Assembly (NCBI GenBank): GCA_002633025.1 | Contig: NMRB01000563.1 | Coordinates: 187,263-251,262, forward strand | Origin: Notospermus geniculatus | Lineage: Eukaryota > Nemertea > Pilidiophora > Heteronemertea > Lineidae | DNA length: 64,000 bases | Reading direction: 5' to 3' | In this document: piece by piece, positions 30,007-41,906 of the stretch | Layout: every line of letters starts with the position of its first letter | Numbering within the stretch: position 1 is the stretch's first letter | Notes under the pieces: model-generated | The model's database searches: none | What the model was told of the DNA's origin: nothing | Seen by the model: only the letters and a program-made list of their open reading frames with translations | Position numbers and translations under genes: made by a program

Positions 30007-30590
30007 AGGAGAGGAATTGACTCTGTTGATGTTTACTGTAAATAGCTATGACTCGAGTCTATGAAGAAGGATCTTTCAATGACAAATGTGTTACACGAGG
30101 ACAATATCATGGGATTACGAGGATCAATTGTTTGAGACTTTATTTTCGCGACCGCCCCTCTTCGCGCAGTACAAAAGAGCGGCAAAGTTCCTGATGGAAC
30201 ATGATGCTGAGGATGATGATGATGATGATGAAGTGGAATAAGTGTATAACATCTGGGGGATGTTTGGTCACGTGGGTAAACAAAATGCACGCGGCCATGG
30301 ACTACTTTGGTCTCAAAATAACTGTGAGTCGAAAAACCTCGAGATATCTTGCCACAAAATGATTATGCTTTACAAATATTTTTATTGGGTCTTGCATCTA
30401 AGCTTCATTTTGACCTAGGCAGGCCTGTGTAATATTATTTATGCCTTCCTGTGGGCGTACAACCGTGCACTAGATCTACTGCGCATGGCGACGCTTGTTT
30501 ATTGAGTGAACGGCCGACCGCTTCACAATGGTAAGGAATTCTTACACATATTATTGCGCTGCACTTCTTTTCAACATGGCGATGGCTGAT
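30007..30590. other. No gene recognised
   Basis: Contains a short (GAT)n run near 30217. The frames present are short and motif-free. Confidence 0.5.
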
Positions 30591-30596
30591 CGATAC

Positions 30597-31250
30597 TCAA
30601 TTTCAATTTCAATTTCAATTTATTTCTCTATATCCTTTACAAGGGTATTAGAGGCAACAACATATTTACATTTCATTTACTTGGTGGATGGCGTAGGTAG
30701 CGAAGTAGTTACAGTTTTGATTAAAGGGTGGACAGTACAACGAGATAACAGAAGGAATGAGGGAGGGTACATGAGTCGAGATATTTAACATTATTAATGG
30801 TGGTATATACCTGGATATTCATTAGTTATTAAAATTTGAAAAGGATGTCATGATTGTATTAGACATCCGTGCCAAGGCATTCAATTTACGTCTTGATTTA
30901 CATTTCATAAGATTGTGAAAATAGTGAACATGAGAATAAGTGACTGGTACAACCAAATTTCCAAGTACATGTATATATTCAAAATGGGGACATTTCACTA
31001 AGTAATGGCACTCATCCAAAAAATCTTCACATGCACACAATGGACAGGTGTCCTTTTGGATAATATTTTCAAATTTTCTCCCTTGGCTTGTGGGTAATCT
31101 GTTTGTACTAGTTCGAAATTTACATAACCAAGTTCTTCGCTGTTCTGACAATTTCAAATGTTCTTCAACAGAAAATTCAGTTTTAAATGATCTATAAACT
31201 ACATTATTTAGGGTCAGTCTGCAATTCATTATTCCAATGCTGTTCAAATT
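30597..31250 (-). pseudogene. 3' end of a non-LTR retrotransposon with C-terminal zinc-finger segment
   Basis: The minus-strand frame 30822-31247 (141 codons) contains FRTSTNRLPTSQGRKF and the Cys/His cluster CPLCACEDFLDECHYLVKCP (C-x2-C...H-x4-C), as in zf-RVT regions following reverse transcriptase. Downstream on the same strand the element ends in a microsatellite tail, (AAATTG)n at 30597-30625. Everything 5' of the C-terminal segment is missing, as expected from incomplete reverse transcription. Confidence 0.8.
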
Positions 31251-31299
31251 GATGTTTCAAAATTTCCGACACAATTGTGATTTCAATTCCTGCTAGAGG

Positions 31300-31358
31300 G
31301 TGTTATTTGTAACGCCCTCTAGTGTCAAGAATTATTTGTAACGCCCTCTAGTGTCAAG
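31300..31358 (+). repeat. 29-bp tandem duplication
   Basis: Two near-perfect copies of a unit containing TTATTTGTAACGCCCTCTAG in tandem. Confidence 0.8.
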
Positions 31359-31509
31359 AATGACAAAACGACTGGCTCAAAACTAAAATAATAGATGGCG
31401 TTGCTGAGATATTAATACTTTTACGTTTTTGGCCATAAGTTCTGAATGGGTTAACATATTGACCTAATTCTTGTACGTTTATCATTTACCTTTAACTGCC
31501 ACGAGCGCC

Positions 31510-31815
31510 ACCCAACGTCTCCTTTGTGAACAACTCCAAACCATGTCAACGTCTGTGTATGGCGTACCATTCAAAATTATCGCTACGTTTGAAAAATGTG
31601 AACGTCTCTGATAAGGCACGTCTTCAAATTTTGTTAACGACTCCAGTAGCCTACCACCCAACGTCTCCTTTGTGAACGACACCAAATCACAGCTAGGTCT
31701 CTGTTTCGTTAAAGAACGTCTTTGTTTTGTTAAAGAACATCTCTGTTTTCTAAAAGCACGTCTCTGATTTTGTAAATAGGCCCTATACCTACGTCTCTGT
31801 TTTGTCAACGTCTAC
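31510..31815. repeat. Degenerate 21-27-bp repeats (AACGTCTCTGTTTTGTTAAAG)
   Basis: Several units resembling ACGTCTCTGTTTTGTTAAAG. On the minus strand they give an artificial frame with SLTKQRR repeats. Confidence 0.7.
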
Positions 31816-31819
31816 CTTT

Positions 31820-34160
31820 TGCGGATATAACCGCCCATACTAAGGTCTCATCGGCCAGTTTTTTCGCGTCTGTCTCAGCAAAATAGTTCCGTAAAATATG
31901 AAACCCTACTCTATTATGGTACAGGTGCAGTCCTCGTATAGTTTATCAAGAAAAGTATAGTTTTATAGAAAACCGGGATCGAAAAACAATTCTACTGAGG
32001 ATAAATTGAATATGCCTTGTATGGGGTGATTTGCCCATGGAATGATATGTACAGTACCTTTTCCAAACTTGACGCTAGGTGGCGATATCAGAGAATATCA
32101 CCATGCACTAGTATTGGCGCTAGGTTTCCATCTTGAAAAGTAGTGCCAGCGCGGAGCGAACAGTAGAAATTCTACTGATTGTTAAGCGGTCACCCCATCA
32201 CTCGTTTTCTACGCTTACAATATAGATCGTTGAAGATAGGTGTATAAAGGTAGAGAGTGATCCAAACATCTGTGGAGTAGATATAAAGTAATGATAAAGT
32301 TATTCTGTTTCATTTTCGACAAGATAAATACTGTTTTCTGCAAATAATACGATTTTGAAAAAGAAGTTTATGTCACGTGATAGACCAGACCGCCGACGAT
32401 GACGTCAAGGTTTTCAAGATGGCGATCTAGCGTCAATGGCAGTGTTAAAATTTTCGTCCACAGTGTGGCTATTCAAATCTTGGGATACGCTGGGGAAGAA
32501 GTTCCGGTACGTCACACTCGAGCAGACGACAAGTTGCATTTTGTTGCGTAGGCCCTGTTTGCAAGGACAGTGACCTCACAGTAATAAACCATAATGTTAA
32601 TCTTCCCAGTAAGGTCCACAATTTACATGCATTGGTTTGAAGAGAGTCGCCATTCATGCATGGTGGGATGAATTCAGCTGGCGAGGTGGGTTTTTTGGCC
32701 ACAGTTCCCTTTCTATGTATCTCATGCGCGGTTGTACCGTCAAATAGATGAACATATTTAAAGTCATAACTTATTCAACTACATTTATGGAAAACCATGC
32801 ATTTTGTAGCGAGAAAAATTGAAATACGTCGAATTTAGGATACGCTGAGCCAGACACAGCGGGGTANGGTTGAACTCAAAGTGGTCGTAGATAACCAATC
32901 TTGACTAACTGGTTCTGGAAAGGTCATGATTTGCAATAAAATCAATTCCGAATCAGCGATACAAAATGTTGTGGTGTCAGTCGCGATTCAGTGACTACAG
33001 TTACGAAGCATTTATTTGGTAGCAAACTGACTTTGTCTTCAGACGCAATCCTCTCAACACAGGGACATTCAGACGTAGGAGGCGATGGCCGAGTGAAATG
33101 ACCTGAGTCTCAGGATGTCAGACGCAGACGCGGCAACAGACAACATCGTAGACGCATGACGCGACAACAAATGACGTCATCAATCACGTATGAGGAAACA
33201 ATATTTCATTGATTAGATGACTTAACAGCCCGATTTATAAAACTTCAGATAATGTTTACATGTGTAATAGGATAGTTACAAAACTCATTAAAATTGGAAA
33301 ACAATCTGTTGCCATGGAAACGAAATAAGTAGAGAAACTAAGCAATACACGGGAAAATGTGTGTTGTCTGGTGTGTATGATTGTCCAAAAATTTCAGGAA
33401 GAAACGATCAAAATTGGCGAAAATATAGCGAAAAAAAACATTTTTAATGAAAAACAGGCATGGTTGCTATGGCAACGTTTTTTTCGACTTTCCGATGTTG
33501 CGATTTTTTGCGATTTTTGATATGTTGTTAACCACATTCAATACTACAAGAAACCATCAAAAAAACCTTTTGTTGCAATTTGTTCCAGCTTCGGCAGTTT
33601 TTTTTCGTATATTGACCCGACTAGAAGGCAACATGAGTTAATTCTCAACCCTTTGAGTAAGTTAAGTTGCAACCTTTACAGTTAATTTTGGTATTAGAAG
33701 GCATTTTTTATCGACACCGTCGCCCTTTTTGGCCCTGACCACGCTGCTCAGTGTCTGTACATTTGCTACGTGCATTGACTGCACGCCCGTGTATTGCGTG
33801 TGCTCTGGTCCAATAAATTGGAAATTCATATGAATAAATCTGTTGTGTTGTCACGCACATTTAAGAAACACTACCGCAATAGAAACATGCGCAAATTTAT
33901 GAGGCAACCAACCACAGTTCTTACAAAATGCCTGGAATAACGACATTCTTTGAGATTTTACAAAGCAAAAAGGACTTGAATTAGATACAAATCCAACCCA
34001 GACTTCAACAGGCCAACCTCCTCATAACCATGCACTACCCCGGCTAAGAACAGTAGTATAGGCCTACAAACAAAAAATTGAAACACTTGACACTGATATG
34101 TGATCGGTGTTTTTTGTTTTTTAGATGTACATGAAGACAACCCAGGTGGTGGAGAACAGT
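31820..34160. other. No gene recognised
   Basis: Only short motif-free frames on either strand. It contains an isolated N at 32867. Confidence 0.5.
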
Positions 34161-34163
34161 GAG

Positions 34164-34370
34164 TCAGAGTCCAATCCAATCCAATCCAATCCAGTATTTC
34201 TCAATCCAGGGTTTTCGAATACCCTCTTTTAGAAAGTCCGTGAATACAATATTGAGCGACAGCAATCTATTTATTGATGATTTAACATATATTTTCCAGA
34301 AGAGGGTTTCCATTTCTGACAATAAATCAACAAGAAACCCGAATTTCCAACTGATCTGTTAGATGGTCTG
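34164..34370 (-). mobile_element. Possible retroelement 3' end with (TTGGA)n tail
   Basis: A (TCCAA)n microsatellite at 34167-34192 adjoins CAGTATTTCTC...ATACCCTC. A microsatellite next to TATTTCTC...GGGTATT is also seen beside the tail at 30597. The similarity is short, so this is tentative. Confidence 0.3.
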
Positions 34371-34379
34371 CAACCGGGG

Positions 34380-35290
34380 ACCGTTCGTGACGAACTCATG
34401 TCTCAGCTGGTGTCCCCGTTTCATCCAAGGACAATGATATGGGTAAATGACTTGAGGCGCAATCCAAGGTGACTATTTACTCAACCAAGAGATCACAGTT
34501 AGAATCATTAACGACAGCATTGAATGAATGGTTATGAAAACGTGATTGGTTTGTGAACCCAGCATGGGTTATGGAACAAGTCACGGAGCTGGCGCTCTTA
34601 ATGGCTACTTTAATGGACATTATGACAAACGATGTTCACAACCCTGCTGTTTCAACAGTATGTGATGGTGATGTCAAGTGATGGATGATATGAAATAGGA
34701 TCTGATATGGCAAATGTACTTGATTCGGTTGCCAGTCAAAATGGTCGCTTACAAAAGCGTCCCGCTACTGCAATCAAAACGTCCCCAGCTTACAGCGTAA
34801 ATTTGAGTCAGTTTATCAGGCAAAGTCTTGTTGTTTGTTAATTTCAGTAACAAAGATGTAAATGGGAATCTGTTTGATGCTGTAGAAGACATAAAGTCAG
34901 CCAACAGAAATGTCCCCTGAAAATACTCAAAATCAAAATTATCTTCTATGCCACAAATAAAAGATACTGTAGGCCTAGATTCCGACAGATACATACGGGG
35001 GTTGTAGCCGTCTTTCATAGTTATATGGTAGTACGTCTTTTGTAGATGGGTAGCACGTCATGTTACTAGTATGTCGGTCATGTCGGTAGATCGTCATGTT
35101 TGTATTGCTAGCACTGATGTGGTCACATTGCCTTCCCCGCCAACACAGGGGATACGATAATTTTATATCAGATTGGAAAATAATTCAAGACTCGGGTTTT
35201 CAAAGCTTGTGCGTCGCTTTAGTAACATCCAGTGGTCTTGAACGTTAGTTGGGATGTTGATATTTTTGGTGACTAGGTGGGGAATGCCGA
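34380..35290. other. No gene recognised
   Basis: No exon-like frame or terminal-repeat structure was found. Confidence 0.45.
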
Positions 35291-35297
35291 CGGTCGT

Positions 35298-35357
35298 CAG
35301 CTGCCCCTGCATTCAGAGAGACTTTAGTGAAAAGTCTCTCTGAATGCAGGACAGCTG
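35298..35357. repeat. 60-bp near-perfect hairpin
   Basis: Arms CCTGCATTCAGAGAGACTTT and AAAGTCTCTCTGAATGCAGG pair completely around a short loop and are extended by CAGCTG on both sides. Confidence 0.85.
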
Positions 35358-35517
35358 ACAGGGATCTGTGGTTATAAGTATTTATTAGCAAATGCAGATT
35401 TGAAGGGAAATGGAAGGGCTGGGGAGATATTCGTCCTGCGACTAAAAGTGTTCAGAAAAAAAACAGAGAAACAGATTCAGCAAAAAAAATAAATAGAGAA
35501 ACAGACGCCTGAAAAAA

Positions 35518-35595
35518 ATCACCTATCGCAAGGCTCGAACCCGGCGCACCGGATTCATAGCCCGACGCTCTACCGATGCGCCAGCTAACCATGAT
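35518..35595 (-). repeat. tRNA-derived sequence (pseudo-tRNA or SINE head)
   Basis: The minus strand reads TTAGCTGGCGCATCGGTAGA (D-arm/A-box) and GGGTTCGAGCC (T-arm/B-box) with a tRNA-like central arm. I cannot pair an acceptor stem, and the anticodon loop gives an improbable ATG anticodon, so it is not called as a functional tRNA. Confidence 0.6.
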
Positions 35596-35974
35596 GGTGG
35601 CTGCTGAATAGTTTATGAATACATCCCAGCTACTCAACATATTTTTATGATAATAGAAATGACGTCACAAATCAGAATAATCTTACAAAAATCGCATTTC
35701 ACAACATCCACAGAGCAAGTCCCCAGCAAATCTGTCAGTATATCGCTACATAATGTACCCATCTACGTTCAGAGCCACTAAAAACGTGAACCAACCGTCC
35801 GTTATATATAATATTCCATCTGAACATTAGGCGCATTTCACCTATAAGTCCAATTCTATTGACTGACCCGTGACAAGTCTTTGGCTAGCTTCGCTGTTGG
35901 ACCCTACGCGGCGCGTTGGGCCCTTGCGTCGAGTTCATACTTCAAAGGCTGAAAAAGGTCGGTCTGCCCTCATT

Positions 35975-36778
35975 GAGTGACGTCAAGTATTGTGTATTTG
36001 AGTTTACCTCAGATACAGGTAAACTCTGAATAAACTCTTAGTATACCTTGGGAAACTCTGAAGTAACTAAAACATAACCCTCAATAGTAATCCCAGGGAA
36101 TTGCATGTCCATGCCTACTCAGATTCCTTGAGTCTACTCTGGGTCTACATCAGTGCATGCTTCATGCTGTATACATGTACATTACACAACAAGCAAGATG
36201 GACAAAGGACAGGGGAAGAATGAGAGATTTCGTTGGAGCGAGCAGAAAATACCCGAGGCTTTAAATCACTCTAGAGAAATATTATATAACAGGCTCAAGC
36301 AGCCAAAAAGAAATCAGGTCCCCACATATTCCATCGAATTGTCCATCCGTAAGCCGCAAATGTCTATGCACAGGTTCTTCGCTGTCTGCTGGCCTCCTTA
36401 AGTAATTTTCATGCCTTTCTTGGGCAAGAGCATGAACTAAGACAGGCATAAAAGATGGCTGACCGTTTCTTTCCTGCCTCTAAAACTGAACTCGGAAAGA
36501 AGTCAAGTTCTGGGTAAACTCTGAGTTAACACCTAGGGATTAAGATTACCCTAATGCATTTGTCCATTCGCTTTTATCAAAGATGGCTGCTCTGCTCAGG
36601 TATACTTCACCCTGGGGTATAATTTAAGTAAAATTTTGAGTTTACCCAGAATAAACTCTAGGTAAATTATGCCCTCGTTGAGAAGTCCAAGTTTTTTGTA
36701 TATTGGGGGTTATCTTTACCCTAGGGTAAAAATCTGAGTGTTACCTTTAGTTTGCTCAAAACTTGACCTCACCCATTA
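35975..36778. mobile_element. Possible MITE with GTAAACTC motifs
   Basis: The left GTGACGTCAAGTATTGTG and the complement of the right end (GTGAGGTCAAGTTTTGAG) are similar inverted ends. The interior repeats GTAAACTC(T)GA in both orientations. Confidence 0.4.
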
Positions 36779-36780
36779 TA

Positions 36781-37586
36781 CAGGGTGTATCAGAAAAAAT
36801 TAGACTCTCAAAAAAATCACCATAAAATAAACATAGAGATGAGTTTTGAAAAACTGTCTATATCCCTTTGTAGAGGTTGTGATTCTGCATCGAATGACAC
36901 CAGTGTCATTGTTTACACTTCACGTTTCAATGAGCAGGGACCGTTTGAATTTTGAAAAATTGAAGTCCTTTGCGCACGGAAATGCGAGGGTTAAAAATGG
37001 ATCTGTCAACGTGAATAAAAAGCTTAGACAGAGTTTTACTAACGTGCCGAAGCGTTTTTTAAATAATTAATCCTTTCACCCTCTAACCCCGAAACAAAAA
37101 GTCTCATTTCTGAGCTGATCCTCACCAAGTGTGAAGAAACATAAATTTTTTACTGTGGCCTGACCATTTTTCATCCGCACCACTGGCCACAAGCCAGAAA
37201 TGGTCAGGCCACATTAAAAAAAGTCCGTTTCTTCACACTTTGTGAGGATCAACTCAGAAATGAGACTTTTTGTTTCCGGGTTAGAGGGTGAAGGGATTAA
37301 TTATTTAAAAAACGCTTCGGCACGTATGTAAAACTCAGTCTAAACTTTTCATTCACTGTGACAGATTCAATTTTAACCCTCACATTCCCGTGCGCAAAGG
37401 ACTTCAATTTTTCAAAATTCAAACGGTCCCTGCTCATTGAAACGTGAAGTGTAAACAACGACACTGGTATCATTCGATGCAGAATCACAACCTCTACAAA
37501 GGGATATAGACAGTTTTTCAAAACTCATCTCTATGTTTATTTTATGATGATTTTTTCGAGAGTCTAATTTTTTCTGATACACCCTG
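36781..37586. mobile_element. 806-bp near-perfect palindromic element flanked by TA
   Basis: It begins CAGGGTGTATCAGAAAAAAT and ends with its complement; TA is duplicated at 36779-36780 and 37587-37588. The arms are nearly 390 bp each and almost identical, with only about 30 bp of loop. Each arm carries the same 74-codon frame in mirror image (MKNCLYPFVEVVILHRM...). The ends and TA duplication suggest a Tc1/mariner-mobilised fold-back element. A transcript would form a long double-stranded hairpin. Confidence 0.88.
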
Positions 37587-37589
37587 TAG

Positions 37590-37925
37590 TGAACCAGGTA
37601 AATTCCTTAGCTATATCTTCAGTTAGTTCATTAGGGCAGTGAAAAGGATGGAAGGACTAAAACCCCTTGCTTGCAGGTTGCGGTCCCGATCATATTGGTA
37701 ACACTTTCAGCATTGTTCAGTTTTGTCCCCTATGTTTCAGTTTTTTAATTTAATCTTTTAACTAATCATGCACAAATGAACAACAATCTACGCACCAAAT
37801 TTACGAGTGCTGTGTGAAAAATCCCAGGATCCACATCCGTTCCTTTGCGCCTACGGCACTCGCATTCTACTACGGAATTCGGTAAGTGTGTGTGTGTGTG
37901 TGGGGGGGGGGGGCAAACACTCATG
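37590..37925. other. No gene recognised
   Basis: A short flank between the palindromic element and the long open frame. It includes a (GT)n then G-run at about 37886-37913. Confidence 0.5.
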
Positions 37926-37929
37926 GTTC

Positions 37930-38994
37930 TTACATCGCACTAAATATTTTGACCGACCTGATTTGATGCTGAACCCCGTGACTTCTTCCAGCAGACCTCT
38001 GCAGGAAGAGGAAAGACCAGTGTTTGTCAAGTATCAAGTATTTGCCTTGATCGAGCGAAACGGCATATTTTAAATTAAGGGCGAATTCTTGAAGGAAATG
38101 TGGTCTATATACGTGTACATGTACATCAATGGTTTTGAATGAGTGGCATGTGATCTTAAAAGCAGTGATCACTGGATAGCCAGATGTATAGCTGATTATC
38201 AAGAGCATCCTTGCTGCTCTCTCCAGACTCCAGCGTATTTTGATACCACGAGGAGGCAGAGGGACTGTTTCAAAGCGCACCTGTGTCAGTGAATTATTCA
38301 ATGTAGCATAGTTTATGACATGAAATACGGAATGCACAAAACCAACTATCACAACTTCTGAATTTGGCGTAATTAGAAATTCCGATTCTCCGACATCAAT
38401 TGTAATTCCAGACTTTAAATAAAAAATGGTCGTATTCTTTGAGGTGTGGGTGTGGTATTTATAAAATTTGCAAAACGATGGACCATGTTTTCTTGGATGA
38501 CAGCATATCATAGCAGAACTCTCCGTGATCAGTGGGCAAGCTGGTACTGCTGCCTTGCAACAGGGATTCGATTTTGGAACTGGAATTCTAGCAGAGAAAA
38601 CGCCAGTGGTGACACCATACAGGACATACTCTTGCTGATCAAACACACTCGCATTTGCAACAATTAGAAATGTTTTATACATGCACAAATGTGCTTTTAA
38701 AATTCTGATATAAACTGGTTCGAGGAATGAGGACACGTACTTCATTCTGTATATTCCTTCTCGGCCTTCGTAGTCGTATACGTTGACTGTAATGACTTGA
38801 CTGAGTAGTTTCGTCAAAAATACAATAAGAAAACCTGTGCTGGCATCATAAAACCATCTATTTCCTGTGTTTAATTTGACTGGGGGTATAATCTTTCTAA
38901 CATCCTGTAGTGTATATGTCAGACTTGACTCCACCTTAAGAATAATACATGGGTCGCTAGAGGCAGTTCCCGATAGGCATTTTGAAACACGCAA
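37930..38994 (-). CDS. Unrecognised protein, long open frame of about 355 codons
   Basis: Clearly the longest unexplained open frame of the window. It opens after a TGA near 39012; the first codon of the listed interval is TTG, so this is better seen as an exon than a complete gene. I recognise no family. The protein is rich in beta-forming hydrophobic/aromatic stretches recurring about every 45-55 residues (for example FLIVANASVFDQQEYVLYGV, FLITPNSEVVIVGFVHSVF, MLLIISYTSGYPVITAF), which loosely suggests a propeller-like or other beta-repeat fold, and it has about ten cysteines. A GT donor is possible in CAGAG/GTCTGC near 37991. An ATG-led stretch with a GTAAGT donor lies upstream at 39256-39352 on the same strand, but its phase does not fit the acceptors I see. 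It could also be an unknown transposon's gene. Confidence 0.55.
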   Translation of the reverse strand: MRVSKCLSGTASSDPCIILKVESSLTYTLQDVRKIIPPVKLNTGNRWFYDASTGFLIVFLTKLLSQVITVNVYDYEGREGIYRMKYVSSFLEPVYIRILKAHLCMYKTFLIVANASVFDQQEYVLYGVTTGVFSARIPVPKSNPCCKAAVPACPLITESSAMICCHPRKHGPSFCKFYKYHTHTSKNTTIFYLKSGITIDVGESEFLITPNSEVVIVGFVHSVFHVINYATLNNSLTQVRFETVPLPPRGIKIRWSLERAARMLLIISYTSGYPVITAFKITCHSFKTIDVHVHVYRPHFLQEFALNLKYAVSLDQGKYLILDKHWSFLFLQRSAGRSHGVQHQIRSVKIFSAM

Positions 38995-39629
38995 TAGATG
39001 GTGTGAGGATCAAAATGCGACATTAAAGCATGCAGCGCACTGACCGTCAACTTCGTAGTCTCGCGCAGCCAGACTCTTTCATTACCATTACAGAGTCTGG
39101 CCCCAAACTTGATTTTTATCGTTCGATGGTAGTCTCGCGCAACTGCGAATTTCGGGTCAGACTCTACTCACTCAACTCAGTCTCACAACCTTCCAGAATG
39201 CCTGAATCTGGCAATGAATCGATTAGCGAAGTGATCTGAGACAGCATCAACTTACTGGAGTTGAATTTCAGGCTGAAGTCTGAGCAGGAATTGTGTATCC
39301 GTATGGAAAGCGAGATCGAGAAAACCCAACTGACATTTATGGTCGTCGCCATGATGAGATCACATGATCAATTCTCTTGCCCAATCAGCAGCCGGATTGT
39401 GATTTTCAAATGGGAGGAATCGGCGGATGAAAATGAATGATAGCTCTGTCCCTGATTAGCCAATCAGCGAGCGTACCAGGATCTTGGTACGCCTCCGAAC
39501 AGTAATTTCGCAGTTTGATCCCAGACGCTTGTTCGATCCCCAGATTCGAAACAGCGGCTGGGTGACCGAGACTATCAACTTCGGCGTCCAGAAGGTTTTT
39601 TCGACGCCAATGTCGGAACGCCAGAAAAA

Positions 39630-39950
39630 TCCCCAGTGTGCTACGAATGGACGCCGGACGCCACTGAACTCCACATATCAAACGTGTTTGATTTTGGACG
39701 CCTGTGAACTCCCGAAGCAGCCAAGTGTGCTACAGATGGCAGCCAGACTTGGAGTAGGCGGCGAGGCGTTGGCCTGTCAGCTTGCGTCTTGATGTCACAT
39801 GATTTCAATATGGCAGCCTCAATGGCCCGAAAAGATGCTACTGAACGCCAAGTTTGGTATGGGCTCTGGTGTCGAGAGGCGTTCAGTCGAACGCTTCTGG
39901 ACGCCAGATTTGGCGGCCAGTGTGCTGCTAGCTGTAACATTGCATGAAAA
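39630..39950 (+). mobile_element. Possible Harbinger-related MITE (5' end of an element like the one at 51.4 kb)
   Basis: It shares CCAAGTGTGCT and a TCAAACRTGTTTGATTT word with 51470-51575. A short ATG frame from about 39811 (MAASMARKDATERQVWYGLW) sits where the MADF gene starts in the larger element. It then diverges. Confidence 0.4.
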
Positions 39951-39959
39951 ATTAACTAC

Positions 39960-40085
39960 ATGGCAACATTTAGGCCAAAATTCATTATTTACCAGTTGGT
40001 AGCGCCACCTGTGATGTAAAGTAGTAGCTGTTGCTTACGAACAGTAGCCTAATAGCAAGCTGCCTCTAGGGTCCTTTTAGGAAAA
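39960..40085. mobile_element. Half of a MITE related to 45345-45570
   Basis: It ends in TAGCCTAATAGCAAGCTGCC and TCTAGGGTCCTTTTAGG, matching the right end of the element at 45345-45570. The left end is not seen. Confidence 0.45.
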
Positions 40086-40246
40086 GATGAAATTTAATTA
40101 CCAGTATATCACTGACCAGTCTAGTAGCGTCAGCAGGTTAACTTACAGTGAAGAAAAAAGAACCACGAATACAAAATCAGTGTCAGGTAAGATACCATTC
40201 TTGAACGTATTCCTTTACGAGTAGCAACAGCCTCATGCCAAATTAA

Positions 40247-41066
40247 TGGGCCGAATTCATAAAAAAACTAGCATTTGCTTTTTCTGGGCTTTTTCTTGAA
40301 GTGGTATTTATAAGATTTTGCTTTTGCTTCATAGAAGAAGCAACTCCTTAAAGAATTAGCAGAAGCTTTGTCTTGCGAGCATTAGCTTCATTAGATAGAA
40401 TGCTTCATCACGTACATGTATACATAAAGATGAGCTTTCCCTCATGCCACGAAGCATTTGCTGTCATTTTTGCAAGCTCCAGAGTGGATTGACCTCTGCC
40501 TTAGGAGCATCTTTCCCTCTCCGAACACTATATTCATGCATGTAAGAGCAGGGCGGATACAGAGGGGGTTCTGGGGATTGAAACCCCCCTCGGTGACTAA
40601 AGAAAACAGTTTTTATTAATTGCTACACATCAAACATCTCGCTTTTTGCGAACTCGCCGAATCGTCGATGCAACAACCGTATCATCAAGACTAGGCCTAC
40701 GTCAGACGGGAAGGCGCTAGACCACAAGCGAGATGTTTTTAAATGTTTAGTGATTACAAAAAAAATTATCATTCTCTTGTCGCCGAGCGGGGTTCCAACC
40801 CCCAGGACCCCCCTCTGTATCCACCCGTGCGACATGTGATGAAAAGTATACGTTCACCAGTAGTGCCTCTACCATCCAACAATAGTTATGTACTGCGGTA
40901 CCCAAGATCTTGCTTGGCCTTATAAGAAAAGGTCATTAGCTTAAGCAATTGATTATGAATATGTTTGTGAGCAAAGTCTTTGGCTTGTGCTTCTCCTTGA
41001 CAAGCAAAAGCTTGGCCTTAGGGCTTTGGCTTGTTAGCTTTTGCTGTTTTTTATAAATTCGGCCCA
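40247..41066. mobile_element. 820-bp MITE with a second MITE inserted
   Basis: Outer ends GGGCCGAATTCATAAAAAAA and TTTTTTATAAATTCGGCCC. Within it, 40552-40826 has its own long inverted ends (GGATACAGAGGGGGTTC... and ...CCCCCTCTGTATCC). Neither encodes a protein. Confidence 0.75.
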
Positions 41067-41069
41067 ATA

Positions 41070-41906
41070 ACTTGGTACATTCATATGCGCCTAGACGCCA
41101 TGTTCCCCGAACGCCGCAACGCGGCCAATCTTCGAAGCTAACTGACATTAAATGTGCAATACCGCTGTGAAAATGGTTATGTAAAGGATTTTTTTCCAGA
41201 ATGACAAAAAATGGAACTCAAGGATTGCCCGGGAACATTTCAATTTAATTTGTCATTTGTTCTTCTGGTAGGCCTATACATTCACGCGGGTGAGCACATG
41301 GTCCATGGATCATTTCATTCCAGTAAGCCATGATCACACATGATGATGATGAGACATTAGAGACCTTTCGCACCCTCACGTTTAGGTGATCGACTACATT
41401 TAGTTTTTCGTAACCGTAACCGGTTTGGCTATTGCCTAAGCCTAATAACTATCCGTGAAGACCTATAGGTGTTTACGGATATTTCGTAGGCAAGGAGATG
41501 TAATAGGTTTTTTCACATTGGCGCATGGAGTGAGCATTCAGTGCCCTTTTCCCATTCATATTATAATAAGCACTATGATTGACAGGTGGCGGCGGGTAAC
41601 ACGTCACTCCACGACAGGCCACGTGGGATTCTACAGGGGCGCGCTGATCTTCTGTCATGCCTGGCGCAATTGTCGTGGTTGTGTTTACATGTAAAGTCTG
41701 GCAACACCTATCTTCGACCTAATGGAATGCGGAAGTCATGTAATGTGGCAGAGCTTTGCAGTTTTTAATCACGCCTGTCAATAACTTGTGGTCGTTCCCG
41801 ATTGTTCGTGTTGTCCACCGGTCATTCAATAGTCGCATGTGATTAAAGGTCCGCGGAAAATCCAACGATCAATTTCCTAACTTCCGCATTCCATTAGGTC
41901 AAAGAT
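41070..41906. other. No gene recognised; ends in an inverted repeat at the gap
   Basis: The sequence ATCTTCGACCTAATGGAATG...GAAGT at 41709-41735 recurs inverted (one mismatch) at 41880-41906, directly at the N gap. Confidence 0.6.

Noticed and set aside
31482-31808. 108-codon minus-strand frame with SLTKQRR repeats
   Set aside because: Produced by the degenerate ACGTCTCTG tandem repeats.
35518-35595. Functional tRNA gene on the minus strand
   Set aside because: D-arm and T-arm sequences are recognisable, but the acceptor stem does not pair and the anticodon would be ATG. It fits a SINE head or pseudo-tRNA.
36846-37521. A pair of mirrored 74-codon genes
   Set aside because: They are the same frame in the two arms of a palindromic element, with no family resemblance.
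39256-39352. First exon of the 37930-38994 gene
   Set aside because: It has an ATG and a GTAAGT donor, but its phase does not fit any acceptor seen at the start of the long frame. Left as a possibility only.
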